A stretch of 64,000 nt of DNA from Sphingobium subterraneum. GTDB taxonomy: Bacteria; Pseudomonadota; Alphaproteobacteria; Sphingomonadales; Sphingomonadaceae. Under the pieces are notes generated by a model. The model did no database searches. It worked only from the letters and a program-made list of their open reading frames with translations, and was not told the DNA's origin. Shown here one piece after another: positions 34,650 to 43,625 of this stretch. The DNA lies in assembly GCF_014199435.1 (NCBI RefSeq), contig NZ_JACIJP010000002.1:412001-476000 (forward strand), in the 5' to 3' direction. Each line of letters opens with the position of its first letter. Position 1 is the stretch's first letter. Both the position numbers and the translations under genes were made by a program.

Positions 34650-35336
34650 TCAGCCATCCGTGCCATCCTTTGGCTTGAGGGTCGGGGCGTTGAAGGCCCG
34701 CATCCACTCGACCAGTTCGGCGTTTTCATGGGTCGCCAGGATGGAGGCCAGCACATCGGGATGCTCATCCTGCCCCAGCTTGAAGCGGGCGACGCAGTCC
34801 AGCACCCTGCCACGAAAGCCGATGATCCGCTGCGCCATGCCCTCATAGCGGGAACCCAGTTCATCCGCCGTCCACGGACGATCCATCGTCCGCTCCACAT
34901 GATCGATCAACAGCGCCAGCGCCTCGTCGGTGGTGCGCGCATCGACGGTCATCTCGACACGAAGGCGCACATGCGCATGGTTCCAGGTCGGACCCCATTG
35001 CCGGTTACCCGCATGGGAAGGAGAGACATATCCCTCCGGCCCGTTGAACAGGATGGTGGCCATCGGGTTCACGGCAAAGGCTGCCCGCAAGGGATTGTTT
35101 AGCGCAAAATGCCCCACAATATCCGTAAGCGTCCCGGTCTCGGAATAGACCCCGACCAGCGGCAGCTGACTCGCCGTGAAGCCGTCCGAGGCCATCACCC
35201 ACGCCAGTGGCGCGTGGTCGATCACCCTGCGCACATCAGCATCGCCGTAGCGCTCGAACGGGGAGCGCGGCGTTGGCGCGCTTGCCCCTGCGGCTGTTAC
35301 CGAACGCTCGCCGCCCTCTTTCCCATCTGTTGTCAT
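34650..35336 (-). CDS. PaiB-like FMN-binding regulator family protein
   Basis: A 228-residue protein with the PaiB fold: IDHAPLAWVMASDGFTASQL, GHFALNNPLRAAF, MATILFNGPEGYVSPSHAG, WGPTWNHAHVRLRVEM and a C-terminal VARFKLGQDEHPDVLASILA. Members are annotated as FMN-binding negative regulators; several are split-barrel flavin or heme proteins and not repressors. It is divergent from the MocR-type regulator with 65 bp between starts, a common pairing. The truncated CoA-transferase follows on the same strand. Confidence 0.85.
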   Translation of the reverse strand: MTTDGKEGGERSVTAAGASAPTPRSPFERYGDADVRRVIDHAPLAWVMASDGFTASQLPLVGVYSETGTLTDIVGHFALNNPLRAAFAVNPMATILFNGPEGYVSPSHAGNRQWGPTWNHAHVRLRVEMTVDARTTDEALALLIDHVERTMDRPWTADELGSRYEGMAQRIIGFRGRVLDCVARFKLGQDEHPDVLASILATHENAELVEWMRAFNAPTLKPKDGTDG

Positions 35337-35401
35337 GGGTGCAGTTGTTCAAACGATCTGGCCTCTATACAACACCCAAAATAGCAAATTTGAGGGGTCC
35401 A

Positions 35402-36865
35402 ATGCGGCGCAACTGGAAAATCATCCTGGGAAGCCGGATCGACAAGTCTGCGACAGCGCCGCTGTACATGCAGCTCATCCAGGCGGTGATCCGCGACATT
35501 CAGAGTGGGCGGCTGCCGCCGGGCACCTATCTGCCCAGCACCCGCGAACTTGCAACGATGCTCGGCATCAATCGCAAGACCGTCGTCCTCGCCTATGACG
35601 ATCTGGTGGCGCAGGGATGGCTGGCAACAACCTCGACGCGCGGAACCATGGTCAGCAGCAGCATGCCCGATGGGGAAGCGGCCATGGAACAACGGCATCC
35701 TGCCGAAATGCGGATGATGACCCACAGCTACGCCGTCCCGCCACCGCCCGGCCGCTCGCTGGCGCTGCCGAGCGGAACCGGCCTGAAGATCGATGAGGGC
35801 ACGCCAGATGGTCGTTTGTTTCCGCCAGAACTGCTTGCCCGCGCCTATCGGGCCGCAACCCATCGGCTATCCCGCACCAACGACATGCAGTATCGCGATC
35901 CGCGCGGCTCCAGCGGGCTGCGGCGCGCTATTGCCGCCATGCTCGCGGCGGAACGGGGGTTGCCGGTAACGGACGAGAACATCTGCATCACGCGCGGCAG
36001 CCAGAACGGCATTTTCCTTGCTGCACTGGCTCTTACTCGCCCCGGTGACGGTGTGGTCTTCGAGCAACTGACTTATGAGCCAGCGGTAGCCGCGTTCGAA
36101 CGGCTAGGGGCCAGGGTTCATTCCGTCGGAGTGGACCAGCACGGCATGATCGTGGACGACATCCCCGCCATCTGCGAACAGCACGACGTCCGCGCGGTGT
36201 TTACCACCCCGCATCATCAATTTCCGACGACCGTCGCCTTGCGCCCCGACAGGCGGGTCAGGCTGGTCGAACTGGCCCGCAAATATGGCTTTGCCATCAT
36301 TGAGGACGATTACGACCACGAATTTCATTTCCAGTCGCAGCCTCTGCTGCCGATCGCCGCTTATGCTCCGTCAGAGGTCGTCTATGTCGGCTCGCTTTCC
36401 AAGTTGCTCCTTCCCAGTTTGCGCCTGGGCTATGTCGCAGCTCCACCCCCGGTGGTGGAGGCGATCGCGCATCTTGTTTCCATGACCGACGGTATGGGGA
36501 ACAGCATCACCGAAGAAACGGCCCTCGCGATTATCGAAAACGGCGAACTGCGGCGGCATGCCCGTAAAGCGAAGCAGATCTATGCGCGCCGACGGACCGC
36601 CTTTGCCCAACTGCTGGCCGACACATTCGGTACAGCGGCCGCATTCAGCATCCCCGACGGCGGGCTGGCCTTCTGGGTTCGCTTTCAGGCGGATATGGAT
36701 CGAATGGAGAAACGGGCCGCCGCACGCGGGTTGCGACTGGCGCCTTCACGCTCTTTCATGACCCACGCCGATGCTCCGCGCGGCCTGCGATTGGGCTTTG
36801 CCAGCCTGAGGGAAGAAGAAGCACAGTCGGCGATCGCCGAACTGGCGCTCGCCTGGGGAGAATGA
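35402..36865 (+). CDS. MocR family regulator (GntR helix-turn-helix fused to aminotransferase-like domain)
   Basis: A 487-residue fusion. The GntR winged helix covers residues 20-85 (APLYMQLIQAVIRDIQSGRL, LPSTRELATMLGINRKTVVL). A class-I aminotransferase fold follows, with the pyridoxal-phosphate Lys in VYVGSLSKLLLPSLRLGYV and IIEDDYDHEFHF. MocR proteins use PLP, often with an amino-acid or amine ligand, to regulate divergent genes. The PaiB-like gene is the likely target. ATG 35402 gives the domain start; an upstream extension in frame overlaps the PaiB gene and is not family-like. Confidence 0.9.
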   Translation: MRRNWKIILGSRIDKSATAPLYMQLIQAVIRDIQSGRLPPGTYLPSTRELATMLGINRKTVVLAYDDLVAQGWLATTSTRGTMVSSSMPDGEAAMEQRHPAEMRMMTHSYAVPPPPGRSLALPSGTGLKIDEGTPDGRLFPPELLARAYRAATHRLSRTNDMQYRDPRGSSGLRRAIAAMLAAERGLPVTDENICITRGSQNGIFLAALALTRPGDGVVFEQLTYEPAVAAFERLGARVHSVGVDQHGMIVDDIPAICEQHDVRAVFTTPHHQFPTTVALRPDRRVRLVELARKYGFAIIEDDYDHEFHFQSQPLLPIAAYAPSEVVYVGSLSKLLLPSLRLGYVAAPPPVVEAIAHLVSMTDGMGNSITEETALAIIENGELRRHARKAKQIYARRRTAFAQLLADTFGTAAAFSIPDGGLAFWVRFQADMDRMEKRAAARGLRLAPSRSFMTHADAPRGLRLGFASLREEEAQSAIAELALAWGE

Positions 36866-36991
36866 TTGGACCCCTCTATCCCCATAAAACTGGATGTTGA
36901 AAGAGCCAGTTCTCCTGCACTTAACTGCGAACCTGTCGATCCACCAGCAAAATGCCGATGGACTGATCAGTGTGTAGGGAGTCGCAGTGCG

Positions 36992-38122
36992 ATGATGTCC
37001 AGCCAGAAAACGCCGCCTCGCGGCCCGGTGCGGCGTATCCTCGTCAAGGGCCACAAGTGGCTCGGCATCGGAGCGGCAGTGTTCTGGCTGATCCAGGCAC
37101 TTACCGGCACTCTCCTGAGCTTTCACTTTGAAATCGATGACGCGCTGCGCTCGACCCGGCATGTGCCCACCAACTATCAGGCGATCGAGCAGCGCATCAC
37201 AGCCATCGATCACAGCGGGCCAAAGGCGGATATCGTCTGGATCTGGGCCACCGCAGGACTGCCCGACCGCTATGTCATTTCCCACACCGACGCCCAGGGG
37301 GCGGACAGGCGGACCTGGATCGACGGTTCCGGCGCCGTTCTCGATAGCAGCGGCGCAACGGATTACAGCTTCCTAGCCTTCATTCGCGAAATTCATATTG
37401 ACCTCCTGTCCGGCAACACCGGCCAGTGGATCATGGCGATCACCGGTACATTCCTCGTCACTAATCTGATCGTGGGCCTGGTGATCGCCTGGCCGCGAAA
37501 GGGGCACTGGATGCAGGCGTTGAAACCGGCGCGAACCGGTGGGAAAACAGCGCGCACCTATTCCTGGCACCGTGCTGTGGGGCTGTGGGCGGTTGTTCCG
37601 GCATTGCTTATCGCAGGGACCGGTACCCTGATTTTGTTCGAGCATGGTGTTCGTGACATAATCGGTGCACCCGAAACCGAATTGCCGCCCAATCCGCTAC
37701 GGGCGGAGCGTCTCATCGGGTGGGGAACGGCCGCTGCCACAGCCGTTGCCGCCATTCCCGGCAGCCGGTTCGTCGGCGGCTTCATGCCCTCGCGCGAAGA
37801 CGCAAGCTATTATGTCTGGCTCCGGGCGCCGGGGGAACTGTATCGTGGTGGATACGGCTCCAGCCTGGTGGTCGTGGATGGCAATACGGGCGGAGTGAGA
37901 GGCGTGTTCGACTCCACCAAAGCCGAGGCCCGGCAAGCGTTCGTCACATCCTTCTACCCTCTCCACACGGGCGAAGCGGGTGGAACCCTCGGCCGCTTCC
38001 TCGCGATGCTGATCGGCATCTGGCTCACGACTGTGACGGTGCTGGGATTGACGCTCTGGCTGCGCAGGCGGCCGCGTCGCGGCGCACGGGCATCCGCGCC
38101 GACACAACGGCAGGCCGCCTGA
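36992..38122 (+). CDS. PepSY-associated transmembrane helix protein
   Basis: About 376 residues with four predicted membrane spans: GIGAAVFWLIQALTGTLLSF near the N-terminus, WIMAITGTFLVTNLIVGLVI, LWAVVPALLIAGTGTLILF, and FLAMLIGIWLTTVTVLGLTL near the end. Large periplasmic loops contain the PepSY-like segments. Conserved His residues sit near spans (VKGHKWLG, REIHIDLLSG, SWHRAVGLW). The family includes iron- and flavin-reductase-like inner-membrane proteins linked to outer-membrane uptake. Its stop codon overlaps the ATG of the porin gene (TGATG), so the two are translationally coupled. ATG 36992 or 36995. Confidence 0.85.
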   Translation: MMSSQKTPPRGPVRRILVKGHKWLGIGAAVFWLIQALTGTLLSFHFEIDDALRSTRHVPTNYQAIEQRITAIDHSGPKADIVWIWATAGLPDRYVISHTDAQGADRRTWIDGSGAVLDSSGATDYSFLAFIREIHIDLLSGNTGQWIMAITGTFLVTNLIVGLVIAWPRKGHWMQALKPARTGGKTARTYSWHRAVGLWAVVPALLIAGTGTLILFEHGVRDIIGAPETELPPNPLRAERLIGWGTAAATAVAAIPGSRFVGGFMPSREDASYYVWLRAPGELYRGGYGSSLVVVDGNTGGVRGVFDSTKAEARQAFVTSFYPLHTGEAGGTLGRFLAMLIGIWLTTVTVLGLTLWLRRRPRRGARASAPTQRQAA

Positions 38123-39321
38123 TGTCTGGAAAGACCCTCCTGTTCGGTGTGACGGCTCTTGCCACCGCCCTTGCCGGTGAAGCGACCGCCAATACGACAG
38201 CGCATCTTCACCATGGATCGCTTCCCCACATTTCGAACGAGATCGACGAAAAGGACCCTCCCCTTCTTGTGGAAGTCGCCTACACGGGCGAGGCGATGGC
38301 CAATGTTTCGGGCGGGGCATCGCGCGGCACCGAATATCTCGACAATCTGGATGTGGTGCTGGAAGCGGACATGGAACGACTTATCGGCCTGCCCGCCACA
38401 CAACTGCATGTTTACGGCCTCTACAACAACGGCGCATCGATCAGCGCTCATGTCGGTGACAGTTTCGCTACATCGAATATAGAAGCCGACAGTCGGCACC
38501 GGTTTCGCCTCTACGAAGCATGGGTTCAGCACCAGATCACCCCCTCCCTATCCCTGAAAGCGGGGCTATATGATCTCAATTCCGAATTTGACGCGCTGGA
38601 AACATCAGGATTGTTCGTCGGCAGCGCGCACGGGATCGGCGTCGACATCAGCCAGACGGGACAGAACGGCCCGTCGATCTTCCCCGTTACCTCGCTTGCG
38701 GTTCGGGTGGAGAAGCAGCTTACATCCGGCGTGAAACTGCGCGCGGCTGTGCTGGACGGCGTGCCCGGCAATCCGGACCGCCCCGGTCGCACGACCATCC
38801 GGTTCAACAGGGGCGACGGGCTGTTGACGATCGGTGAGGTCGAACTCCCCCTAGAGGAAGGACGCGTGCTGCTCGGACACTGGCGCTATACCGGCAGGTT
38901 CGATCGCTTCTCCGGCGGCATGGCACGGGGAAACGCGGGCACCTATCTGCGCGGCGAAAAGCGGATATCGAAATGGCAGGACACGCGTGTCGATGCCTTC
39001 GCGCGGCTCGGCACCGCTCCCGGTAAGTTCAACATGTTCGATCGCTTCGTAAGCGCAGGACTGAAGGTCACAGGCGTTTTCGACAGCCCGTCTGACGAGG
39101 CGGGAGTTGCTATTGCATCAGCCCGGACATCACGACACTATCGCGACACGACGTTTGCGGACAAGACCGAGACAGTGGTCGAACTCAGCTATCGCCGTGA
39201 AGTGCTGTCGTTCCTGTCCGTGCAGCCGAGCCTGCAGGTCGTATTCAATCCCGGGGCCGATCCCGGCCTGCGCACAGCGATTGTCCCCGGAATCCGGACA
39301 GAATTGTCGTTCCAGTTTTGA
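38122..39321 (+). CDS. OprB-like carbohydrate-selective porin
   Basis: A 399-residue outer-membrane protein. A signal peptide ends near residue 23 (ALAGEATAN). OprB-type blocks are YLDNLDVVLEADMERLIGLP, RFRLYEAWVQHQ, LKAGLYDLNSEFDALETSGL and a C-terminal TELSFQF ending in Phe. It should form a passive barrel; the OprB family favours sugars and polyols. The start overlaps the PepSY gene by one base. Pairing of an OprB porin with a PepSY protein is unusual enough to flag. Confidence 0.85.
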   Translation: MSGKTLLFGVTALATALAGEATANTTAHLHHGSLPHISNEIDEKDPPLLVEVAYTGEAMANVSGGASRGTEYLDNLDVVLEADMERLIGLPATQLHVYGLYNNGASISAHVGDSFATSNIEADSRHRFRLYEAWVQHQITPSLSLKAGLYDLNSEFDALETSGLFVGSAHGIGVDISQTGQNGPSIFPVTSLAVRVEKQLTSGVKLRAAVLDGVPGNPDRPGRTTIRFNRGDGLLTIGEVELPLEEGRVLLGHWRYTGRFDRFSGGMARGNAGTYLRGEKRISKWQDTRVDAFARLGTAPGKFNMFDRFVSAGLKVTGVFDSPSDEAGVAIASARTSRHYRDTTFADKTETVVELSYRREVLSFLSVQPSLQVVFNPGADPGLRTAIVPGIRTELSFQF

Positions 39322-39351
39322 ACAACGGTTCTGCCGTTGAAAGCCTGCCAA

Positions 39352-40398
39352 TCACGCCGCCCGCTGAAGCATGCCGAACAGGTCACGCGGATCATCAGGA
39401 TCCGCCAGAATGTCAATATGCTGGAAATAGTCTGTGCCGGGCAGCTTGGAGTAGACGTAGCGAAGCGCAGAGAAATCTTCGGTCGCAAAACCGACGCTGT
39501 CGAACAGGGTAATCTGGCGTGCGTTTGTCCGCCCTTCCGCATCGCCGCTGAGTACCTTCCAGAACTCCGTCACCGGATAGCTCGCATCCATTTGCTGGAT
39601 CTCGCCTTCGATCCGCGTCTGCGGCTCGAACTCGACAAATGTTTCCGCCCGCGCCAGGATGTCCTTGTGCAGTTCCGTTTTGCCGGGACAATCGCCACCA
39701 ATCGCGTTGATGTGAATGCCGGGACCGACCATGTTGTCGGTCAGGATCGTCGCATAGGCTTTGTCGGCCGTGCAGGTAGTGATGATTTGCGCGCCTTCGA
39801 TCGCATCCTGCGCGCTGGAGCAGGAGACGATACGCAAACCGCTGTCGGCAAGATTGCGGGCCGTTTTTTCGGTCGCGCTCCGATCGATGTCGTAGAGCCG
39901 GACTTCCTCGACACCGATCACGGCCTTCATCGCGAGCGCCTGAAACTCGGCCTGCGCTCCGTTTCCGATCATCGCCATCACCCGGGAGTGTTCGGGTGCC
40001 AGATAGCGGGCGGCCATTGCCGAAGTGGCTGCCGTGCGAAGCGCCGTCAGCAGCGTCATTTCGGTCAGCATAAGCGGATACCCGGTATCGACCCTTGCCA
40101 ACAGCCCAAACGCCGCGACGGTTTGAAACCCCTTGGCTGTATTGCTTGGATGCCCATTCACATATTTGAAGCTGAACGCCTCACCGTCTGACGTGGGCAT
40201 CAGTTCGATCACGCCTTCCTTCGAATGAGACGCCAAACGAGGCGATTTCTCGAAAAGGTCCCAACGGCGATAGTCCGCTTCCACAGCGTCCGTGAGTTCC
40301 AGAAGCACCGTCTCAATGCCGAAATTATGCACGAGGCGCATCATATTTTCGACGCTGACGAAGGGAATATACGCGAGTTGTGAGGGCGCAGACGGCAT
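39352..40398 (-). CDS. ornithine cyclodeaminase family protein
   Basis: A 348-residue protein of the ornithine cyclodeaminase/mu-crystallin family. It has the NAD-binding AMIGNGAQAEFQALAMKAVI, the substrate-side FKYVNGHPSNTAKG and LTALRTAATSAMAARYL, and INAIGGDCPGKTELHKDILA with the catalytic Asp. The reaction is ornithine to proline plus ammonia with catalytic NAD+. PutA encoded 6 kb away would then oxidise proline to glutamate. It is divergent from an Lrp-type regulator, which is likely its controller. ATG 40398 has AAAGGA upstream. Confidence 0.9.
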   Translation of the reverse strand: MPSAPSQLAYIPFVSVENMMRLVHNFGIETVLLELTDAVEADYRRWDLFEKSPRLASHSKEGVIELMPTSDGEAFSFKYVNGHPSNTAKGFQTVAAFGLLARVDTGYPLMLTEMTLLTALRTAATSAMAARYLAPEHSRVMAMIGNGAQAEFQALAMKAVIGVEEVRLYDIDRSATEKTARNLADSGLRIVSCSSAQDAIEGAQIITTCTADKAYATILTDNMVGPGIHINAIGGDCPGKTELHKDILARAETFVEFEPQTRIEGEIQQMDASYPVTEFWKVLSGDAEGRTNARQITLFDSVGFATEDFSALRYVYSKLPGTDYFQHIDILADPDDPRDLFGMLQRAA

Positions 40399-40452
40399 AA
40401 GGGGTCCTTTGCGATTTTTGTGAACCACTCAAACCTACTTTATTGTTACGCC

Positions 40453-40521
40453 TTGCGAAATCGCAATACGGCTCTAAAAATCGGCAGAAAGTGATAAAAT
40501 ATTACAGCGAGTTTGTACAAA
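40453..40521. promoter_or_regulatory. two palindromes in the ornithine cyclodeaminase / Lrp divergent promoter
   Basis: TTGCGA-AA-TCGCAA lies at 40453-40466 and TTTGTACAAA, a perfect 10-bp palindrome, at 40512-40521. The gap is A+T-rich compared with its surroundings. Lrp/AsnC proteins bind such short dyads near their own promoters, so both are candidate operators for the regulator at 40553. Confidence 0.5.
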
Positions 40522-40552
40522 TTGGTAAAACCATGACCCGAGGGAATTTTGA

Positions 40553-40990
40553 GTGACAGCCGCGAAATATATCCCTGACGACCTTGATCGGGGCATCCTT
40601 GCCCATCTCCGCGTCGATGGACGGGCTCCGCTTACAAAGCTTGCCGATGCGCTTGGCGTCGCGCGCGGTACCGTTCAGAACAGGCTGGATCGTCTTCTTG
40701 AAACCGGAGCCCTGCTTGGATTCACGGTCCGCGTCCGCGACGACTATGACGACATCACCGTGCGGGCGGTGATGATGATCGAGGTGATGGGCAAGTCGAC
40801 CACTCAGGTGATCCAGCGGCTCCGAGGCATCGCCGAAATCCGGACGCTCCATACGACGAACGGCGCCTGGGATTTGGTCGCTGACATCGTAACAACAAGT
40901 CTATCGGACTTCGACCGCGTCCTGCGTGAGATACGAATGATCGACGGCGTGGCAAACAGCGAGACCAGCCTCCTGCTCAGCACGGTCTGA
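40553..40990 (+). CDS. Lrp/AsnC family regulator of the ornithine cyclodeaminase gene
   Basis: A 145-residue Lrp-type protein: LDRGILAHLRVDGRAPLTKL, ADALGVARGTVQNRLDRLLE (helix-turn-helix), then the ligand domain TVRAVMMIEVMGKSTTQVIQ, RTLHTTNGAWDLVADIVTTS. The start appears to be GTG (40553) behind CGAGGG; no in-frame ATG precedes it. Divergent orientation and close spacing to ornithine cyclodeaminase suggest local control by an amino acid such as ornithine or arginine. Confidence 0.85.
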   Translation: MTAAKYIPDDLDRGILAHLRVDGRAPLTKLADALGVARGTVQNRLDRLLETGALLGFTVRVRDDYDDITVRAVMMIEVMGKSTTQVIQRLRGIAEIRTLHTTNGAWDLVADIVTTSLSDFDRVLREIRMIDGVANSETSLLLSTV

Positions 40991-41483
40991 GTGTGTCCGG
41001 TGGCAGCGGCCGACCCTGACAGCGATCTTGACGAAGTTAACGAACTGGATTGGCACTCATATAGCTTCGGTAAGGGGTGGGCCTAGGAACCAACATGTCA
41101 GGAGCGCAAGCTCACCGTTATCACCAACTCAGCCTCTGAGATCATCTAACTGGTGGTCATGATGTATGTTCGCTTTCTCTTGCCGTCACCGGACGTGGAG
41201 GACTGAGAGAACGGTTTCCATCCGGTATTTGCCACGAATGTGCAGCGGCGATCGCCGAGCGGAAGAGCCCTGCCGCCTAAAACACCTCGCTCCCAGCGCA
41301 CATTCGCAGGGTCGAGAAAAATTCGCGTGGGACTGACAGCACCGCCACGGACCATCTCTACAGATCTATATGCCCAGCATTGACAGCGAAGCGCGTGCTG
41401 CGAAGGGCTGATATGTCGGTTGTGGGACCCGCGCTGCACTGTCATAGGCGGCAACAGTCCGGGTAGAAGCAAGGGTTTCCAAC
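40991..41483. other. 493-bp gap without a recognised gene
   Basis: No open frame here has clear family features. A minus-strand frame (41146-41472) ends in a readable, low-complexity-free stretch around RIFLDPANVRWERGVLGG but has no recognisable domain and no good ribosome-binding site; it could be a decayed gene. The right end must hold the promoter of the Hsp70-like gene, whose ribosome-binding site AAGG is near 41472. Confidence 0.4.
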
Positions 41484-42818
41484 ATGGCGTACAGCGTTCC
41501 GGCAGCGCGTGCTGTCGGGATCGATTTTGGCACGACCAACTCCGTCATTGCCCGAACCGATGGCAGTGGGCAGGCAGAACTGGTTTCCGTGGCCGCTCCC
41601 GGAGGCGTCGGCGCCGTTTTCCGCTCCGCCCTGTGCTTCTGGCCAGAGGAACGGGTGCGTGGCGGGCTGGCCCATGAGGCGGGCCCTTGGGCGATCGCCG
41701 AATTTCTGGATTTTCCGCAAGGCTCCCGCTTTCTGCAATCGTTCAAGTCGGTGGCCGCCAACCCGACGTTCGAGCATGCCAGCCTGTTCGACAGGCGCCT
41801 GCGTTTTGAGGAGCTGGGTCAGATCTTCCTGACGCATCTGCTGGCGCATGCAGGCGACGCGCTGGCCGATTTGCCCGAGCGGATCGTGGTTGGCCGACCC
41901 GTGCGCTATGTCGGCGCACGCCCGGACCCGATGCTGGCGCGAGCGCGTTATGATGCGATGTTCAGCGTGCTGGGTCGCCCCATTCACTATGTCTACGAGC
42001 CGCTGGGCGCGGCGTACAGTTTTGCATCACGCCTTACCGAACCGGCGACGCTGCTAGTGGCCGATTTCGGTGGCGGCACCAGCGATTTTTCGATCGTGCG
42101 GGTAGAAGCGCCGGGCGCCATGCGGCGCTGTGTTCCGTTGGGTACGGCAGGTATCGGAATTGCAGGCGACAGATTCGATTATCGCATCATGGACCATCTT
42201 GTGCTGCCCCTGCTGGGCAAAGGCGGCACCTATCGTTCGTTCGAAAAGATATTGGAGATTCCCGCCGGGCACTTTTCCGATTTCGGAGACTGGTCACGGC
42301 TTGCGTTGATGCGCAACCGCCGCACGCTGGAGCAGCTGGCGCGGCTGCATCGCGACGCGACCGATCCAGCTGCCATCGCCCGCATGATCGCGGTGGTGGA
42401 ACATGAGTTGGGTTATGCCCTTTACGAGGCGGTGGGCGGCCTCAAGCGCGCGCTGTCGAGCGATCGCACGGCCCACTTCCACTTCGACGGTCCGGGTTTG
42501 ACGATCGATGCCGACGTCAGTCGCGAGGATTTCGAGCGCTGGATCGGCCCCGATCTGCAGCGCATCGCCGAAACGGTGGACGGCGCATTGAGCAATGCGC
42601 AGCTGTGCCCGGATCAGATCGACCATGTGTTCCTGACGGGAGGCTCGTCGCTGATCCCGGCGGTGCGCCGTCTGTTCGAAGAGCGCTTCGGCGCAAATCG
42701 TATCGCCAGCGGCAACGAGTTAACCTCCATCGCGCATGGCCTGGCCCTGATTGGGCAAGACCCGGATCTGCACGAGTGGCTCGTGCCCGAAGATTTAGCC
42801 GTTGGAGACCCGTCATGA
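41484..42818 (+). CDS. Hsp70 family protein (YegD-like)
   Basis: A 444-residue Hsp70/actin-fold ATPase. It carries the phosphate-1 loop GIDFGTTNSVIARTDGSG, phosphate-2 loop LLVADFGGGTSDFSIVRVE, the peptide YVYEPLGAAYSF and the adenosine motif VFLTGGSSLIPAVRRLFEER. The substrate-binding domain and lid of DnaK are absent, as in YegD-like proteins. Its stop overlaps the start of a GreAB-like gene (ATGA), so the two products probably work together, perhaps in stress-linked transcription. The function of this family is poorly known. Confidence 0.9.
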   Translation: MAYSVPAARAVGIDFGTTNSVIARTDGSGQAELVSVAAPGGVGAVFRSALCFWPEERVRGGLAHEAGPWAIAEFLDFPQGSRFLQSFKSVAANPTFEHASLFDRRLRFEELGQIFLTHLLAHAGDALADLPERIVVGRPVRYVGARPDPMLARARYDAMFSVLGRPIHYVYEPLGAAYSFASRLTEPATLLVADFGGGTSDFSIVRVEAPGAMRRCVPLGTAGIGIAGDRFDYRIMDHLVLPLLGKGGTYRSFEKILEIPAGHFSDFGDWSRLALMRNRRTLEQLARLHRDATDPAAIARMIAVVEHELGYALYEAVGGLKRALSSDRTAHFHFDGPGLTIDADVSREDFERWIGPDLQRIAETVDGALSNAQLCPDQIDHVFLTGGSSLIPAVRRLFEERFGANRIASGNELTSIAHGLALIGQDPDLHEWLVPEDLAVGDPS

Positions 42819-43282
42819 GCGTTGCGTTCCGCCGTGAGAGCGATGAGGAGCATCTGGAGCCAAAGTTCGAGCTGCCGATCCCGCCGGGACCCAATTTTGT
42901 GACAGCCAACGGCCTCGCCCAGACCCGCCTCAAGGTCACCGAATTGGAGACGTTGCTGCCTCAGCTTACAGAGGAAACGGACATCACGGCCACTCGTCGC
43001 CAGTTGCGTTATTGGCGAACACGGCAGGCGACTGCGCAATTGGTGCCCCTGCCCGATGGCACCCATGTTGCCTTCGGGTGCACGGTCGAATTCCGGCTCA
43101 AGGGGCGGGACCAGACCATCACCATCGTTGGCGACGACGAGGCCGATCCTGCATCCGGAATCATCTCCTTCTCCGCACCACTTTGCCGAGCGATGATGGA
43201 CGCCGAAGTCGGTGACGTCGTGGAATTTGCTGGCGTGCCGGATGCGATTGAAGTGCTGGCTATACGCGCGACGCAGGGATGA
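42815..43282 (+). CDS. GreA/GreB family elongation-factor-like protein
   Basis: A 155-residue protein with the GreA/GreB architecture: an N-terminal segment SVAFRRESDEEHLEPKFELP, then a short helical hairpin with EETDITATRRQLRYWRTRQA, and a C-terminal FKBP-like domain (FGCTVEFRLKGRDQTITIVG, DPASGIISFSAPLCRAMMDA, EVGDVVEFAG). It would bind RNA polymerase and influence backtracked complexes. The coiled coil is shorter than in GreA, so it may be a Gre-like antagonist and not a cleavage factor. Translationally coupled to the Hsp70-like gene; the 3' end overlaps a convergent small gene by 23 bp. Confidence 0.8.
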   Translation: MSVAFRRESDEEHLEPKFELPIPPGPNFVTANGLAQTRLKVTELETLLPQLTEETDITATRRQLRYWRTRQATAQLVPLPDGTHVAFGCTVEFRLKGRDQTITIVGDDEADPASGIISFSAPLCRAMMDAEVGDVVEFAGVPDAIEVLAIRATQG

Positions 43283-43466
43283 CCGCGATGTCCTGCGGCC
43301 GGGGAACGCGCTTGCCCTTGGTACGGCTGCTGAGATGGAACTGTCGACACCGGTCGCAGCGATACGCGCGCAACGGGATGTCGGCACGAGCGGCTATCAC
43401 GAGCGCGTCATGCTCGGTCGCAAAGCGGGCCTTCTTCGTGCAAATGCTCAACCGTGTACGCTTCAT
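43260..43466 (-). CDS. small hypothetical protein with CxxC motif
   Basis: A 68-residue basic protein, MKRTRLSICTKKARFATEHD, with a possible zinc-knuckle YRCDRCRQFHLSS. The size and pattern are those of small, conserved zinc-ribbon-like proteins, but I do not recognise it. Its 3' end overlaps the GreAB-like gene, and a terminator oriented for the opposite strand lies upstream at 43498-43544, so plus-strand transcripts would be antisense to it. It may not be expressed. Confidence 0.5.
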   Translation of the reverse strand: MKRTRLSICTKKARFATEHDALVIAARADIPLRAYRCDRCRQFHLSSRTKGKRVPRPQDIAVIPASRV

Positions 43467-43497
43467 CGTCCCCGCACCTCGTGAACGGCCCCAACGC

Positions 43498-43544
43498 TAT
43501 TCCTCACCCTAGCCTGCACATCCGACTAGGGTGAGGAATATTTT
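43498..43544 (+). terminator. Rho-independent terminator with perfect 15-bp stem
   Basis: TATTCCTCACCCTAG (43498-43512) and CTAGGGTGAGGAATA (43526-43540) are perfect inverted repeats, followed by TTTT on the plus strand. It would end the Hsp70-like/GreAB-like transcript, 215 bp after the last stop codon, so the mRNA runs antisense through the small gene at 43260-43466. On the minus strand no T-run follows. Confidence 0.75.
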
Positions 43545-43625
43545 GACGTCCAACGGCGCGGATCGCGCAGGCGGTTCCTCAATACTGGAGAGCTTCGCGC
43601 CGCTTGCGGCCTTCTCCGGCGAACG

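Noticed and set aside
41146..41472. 108-codon minus-strand frame upstream of the Hsp70-like gene
   Set aside because: No recognisable domain and no good start signal; kept only as a possible decayed gene within the gap entry.
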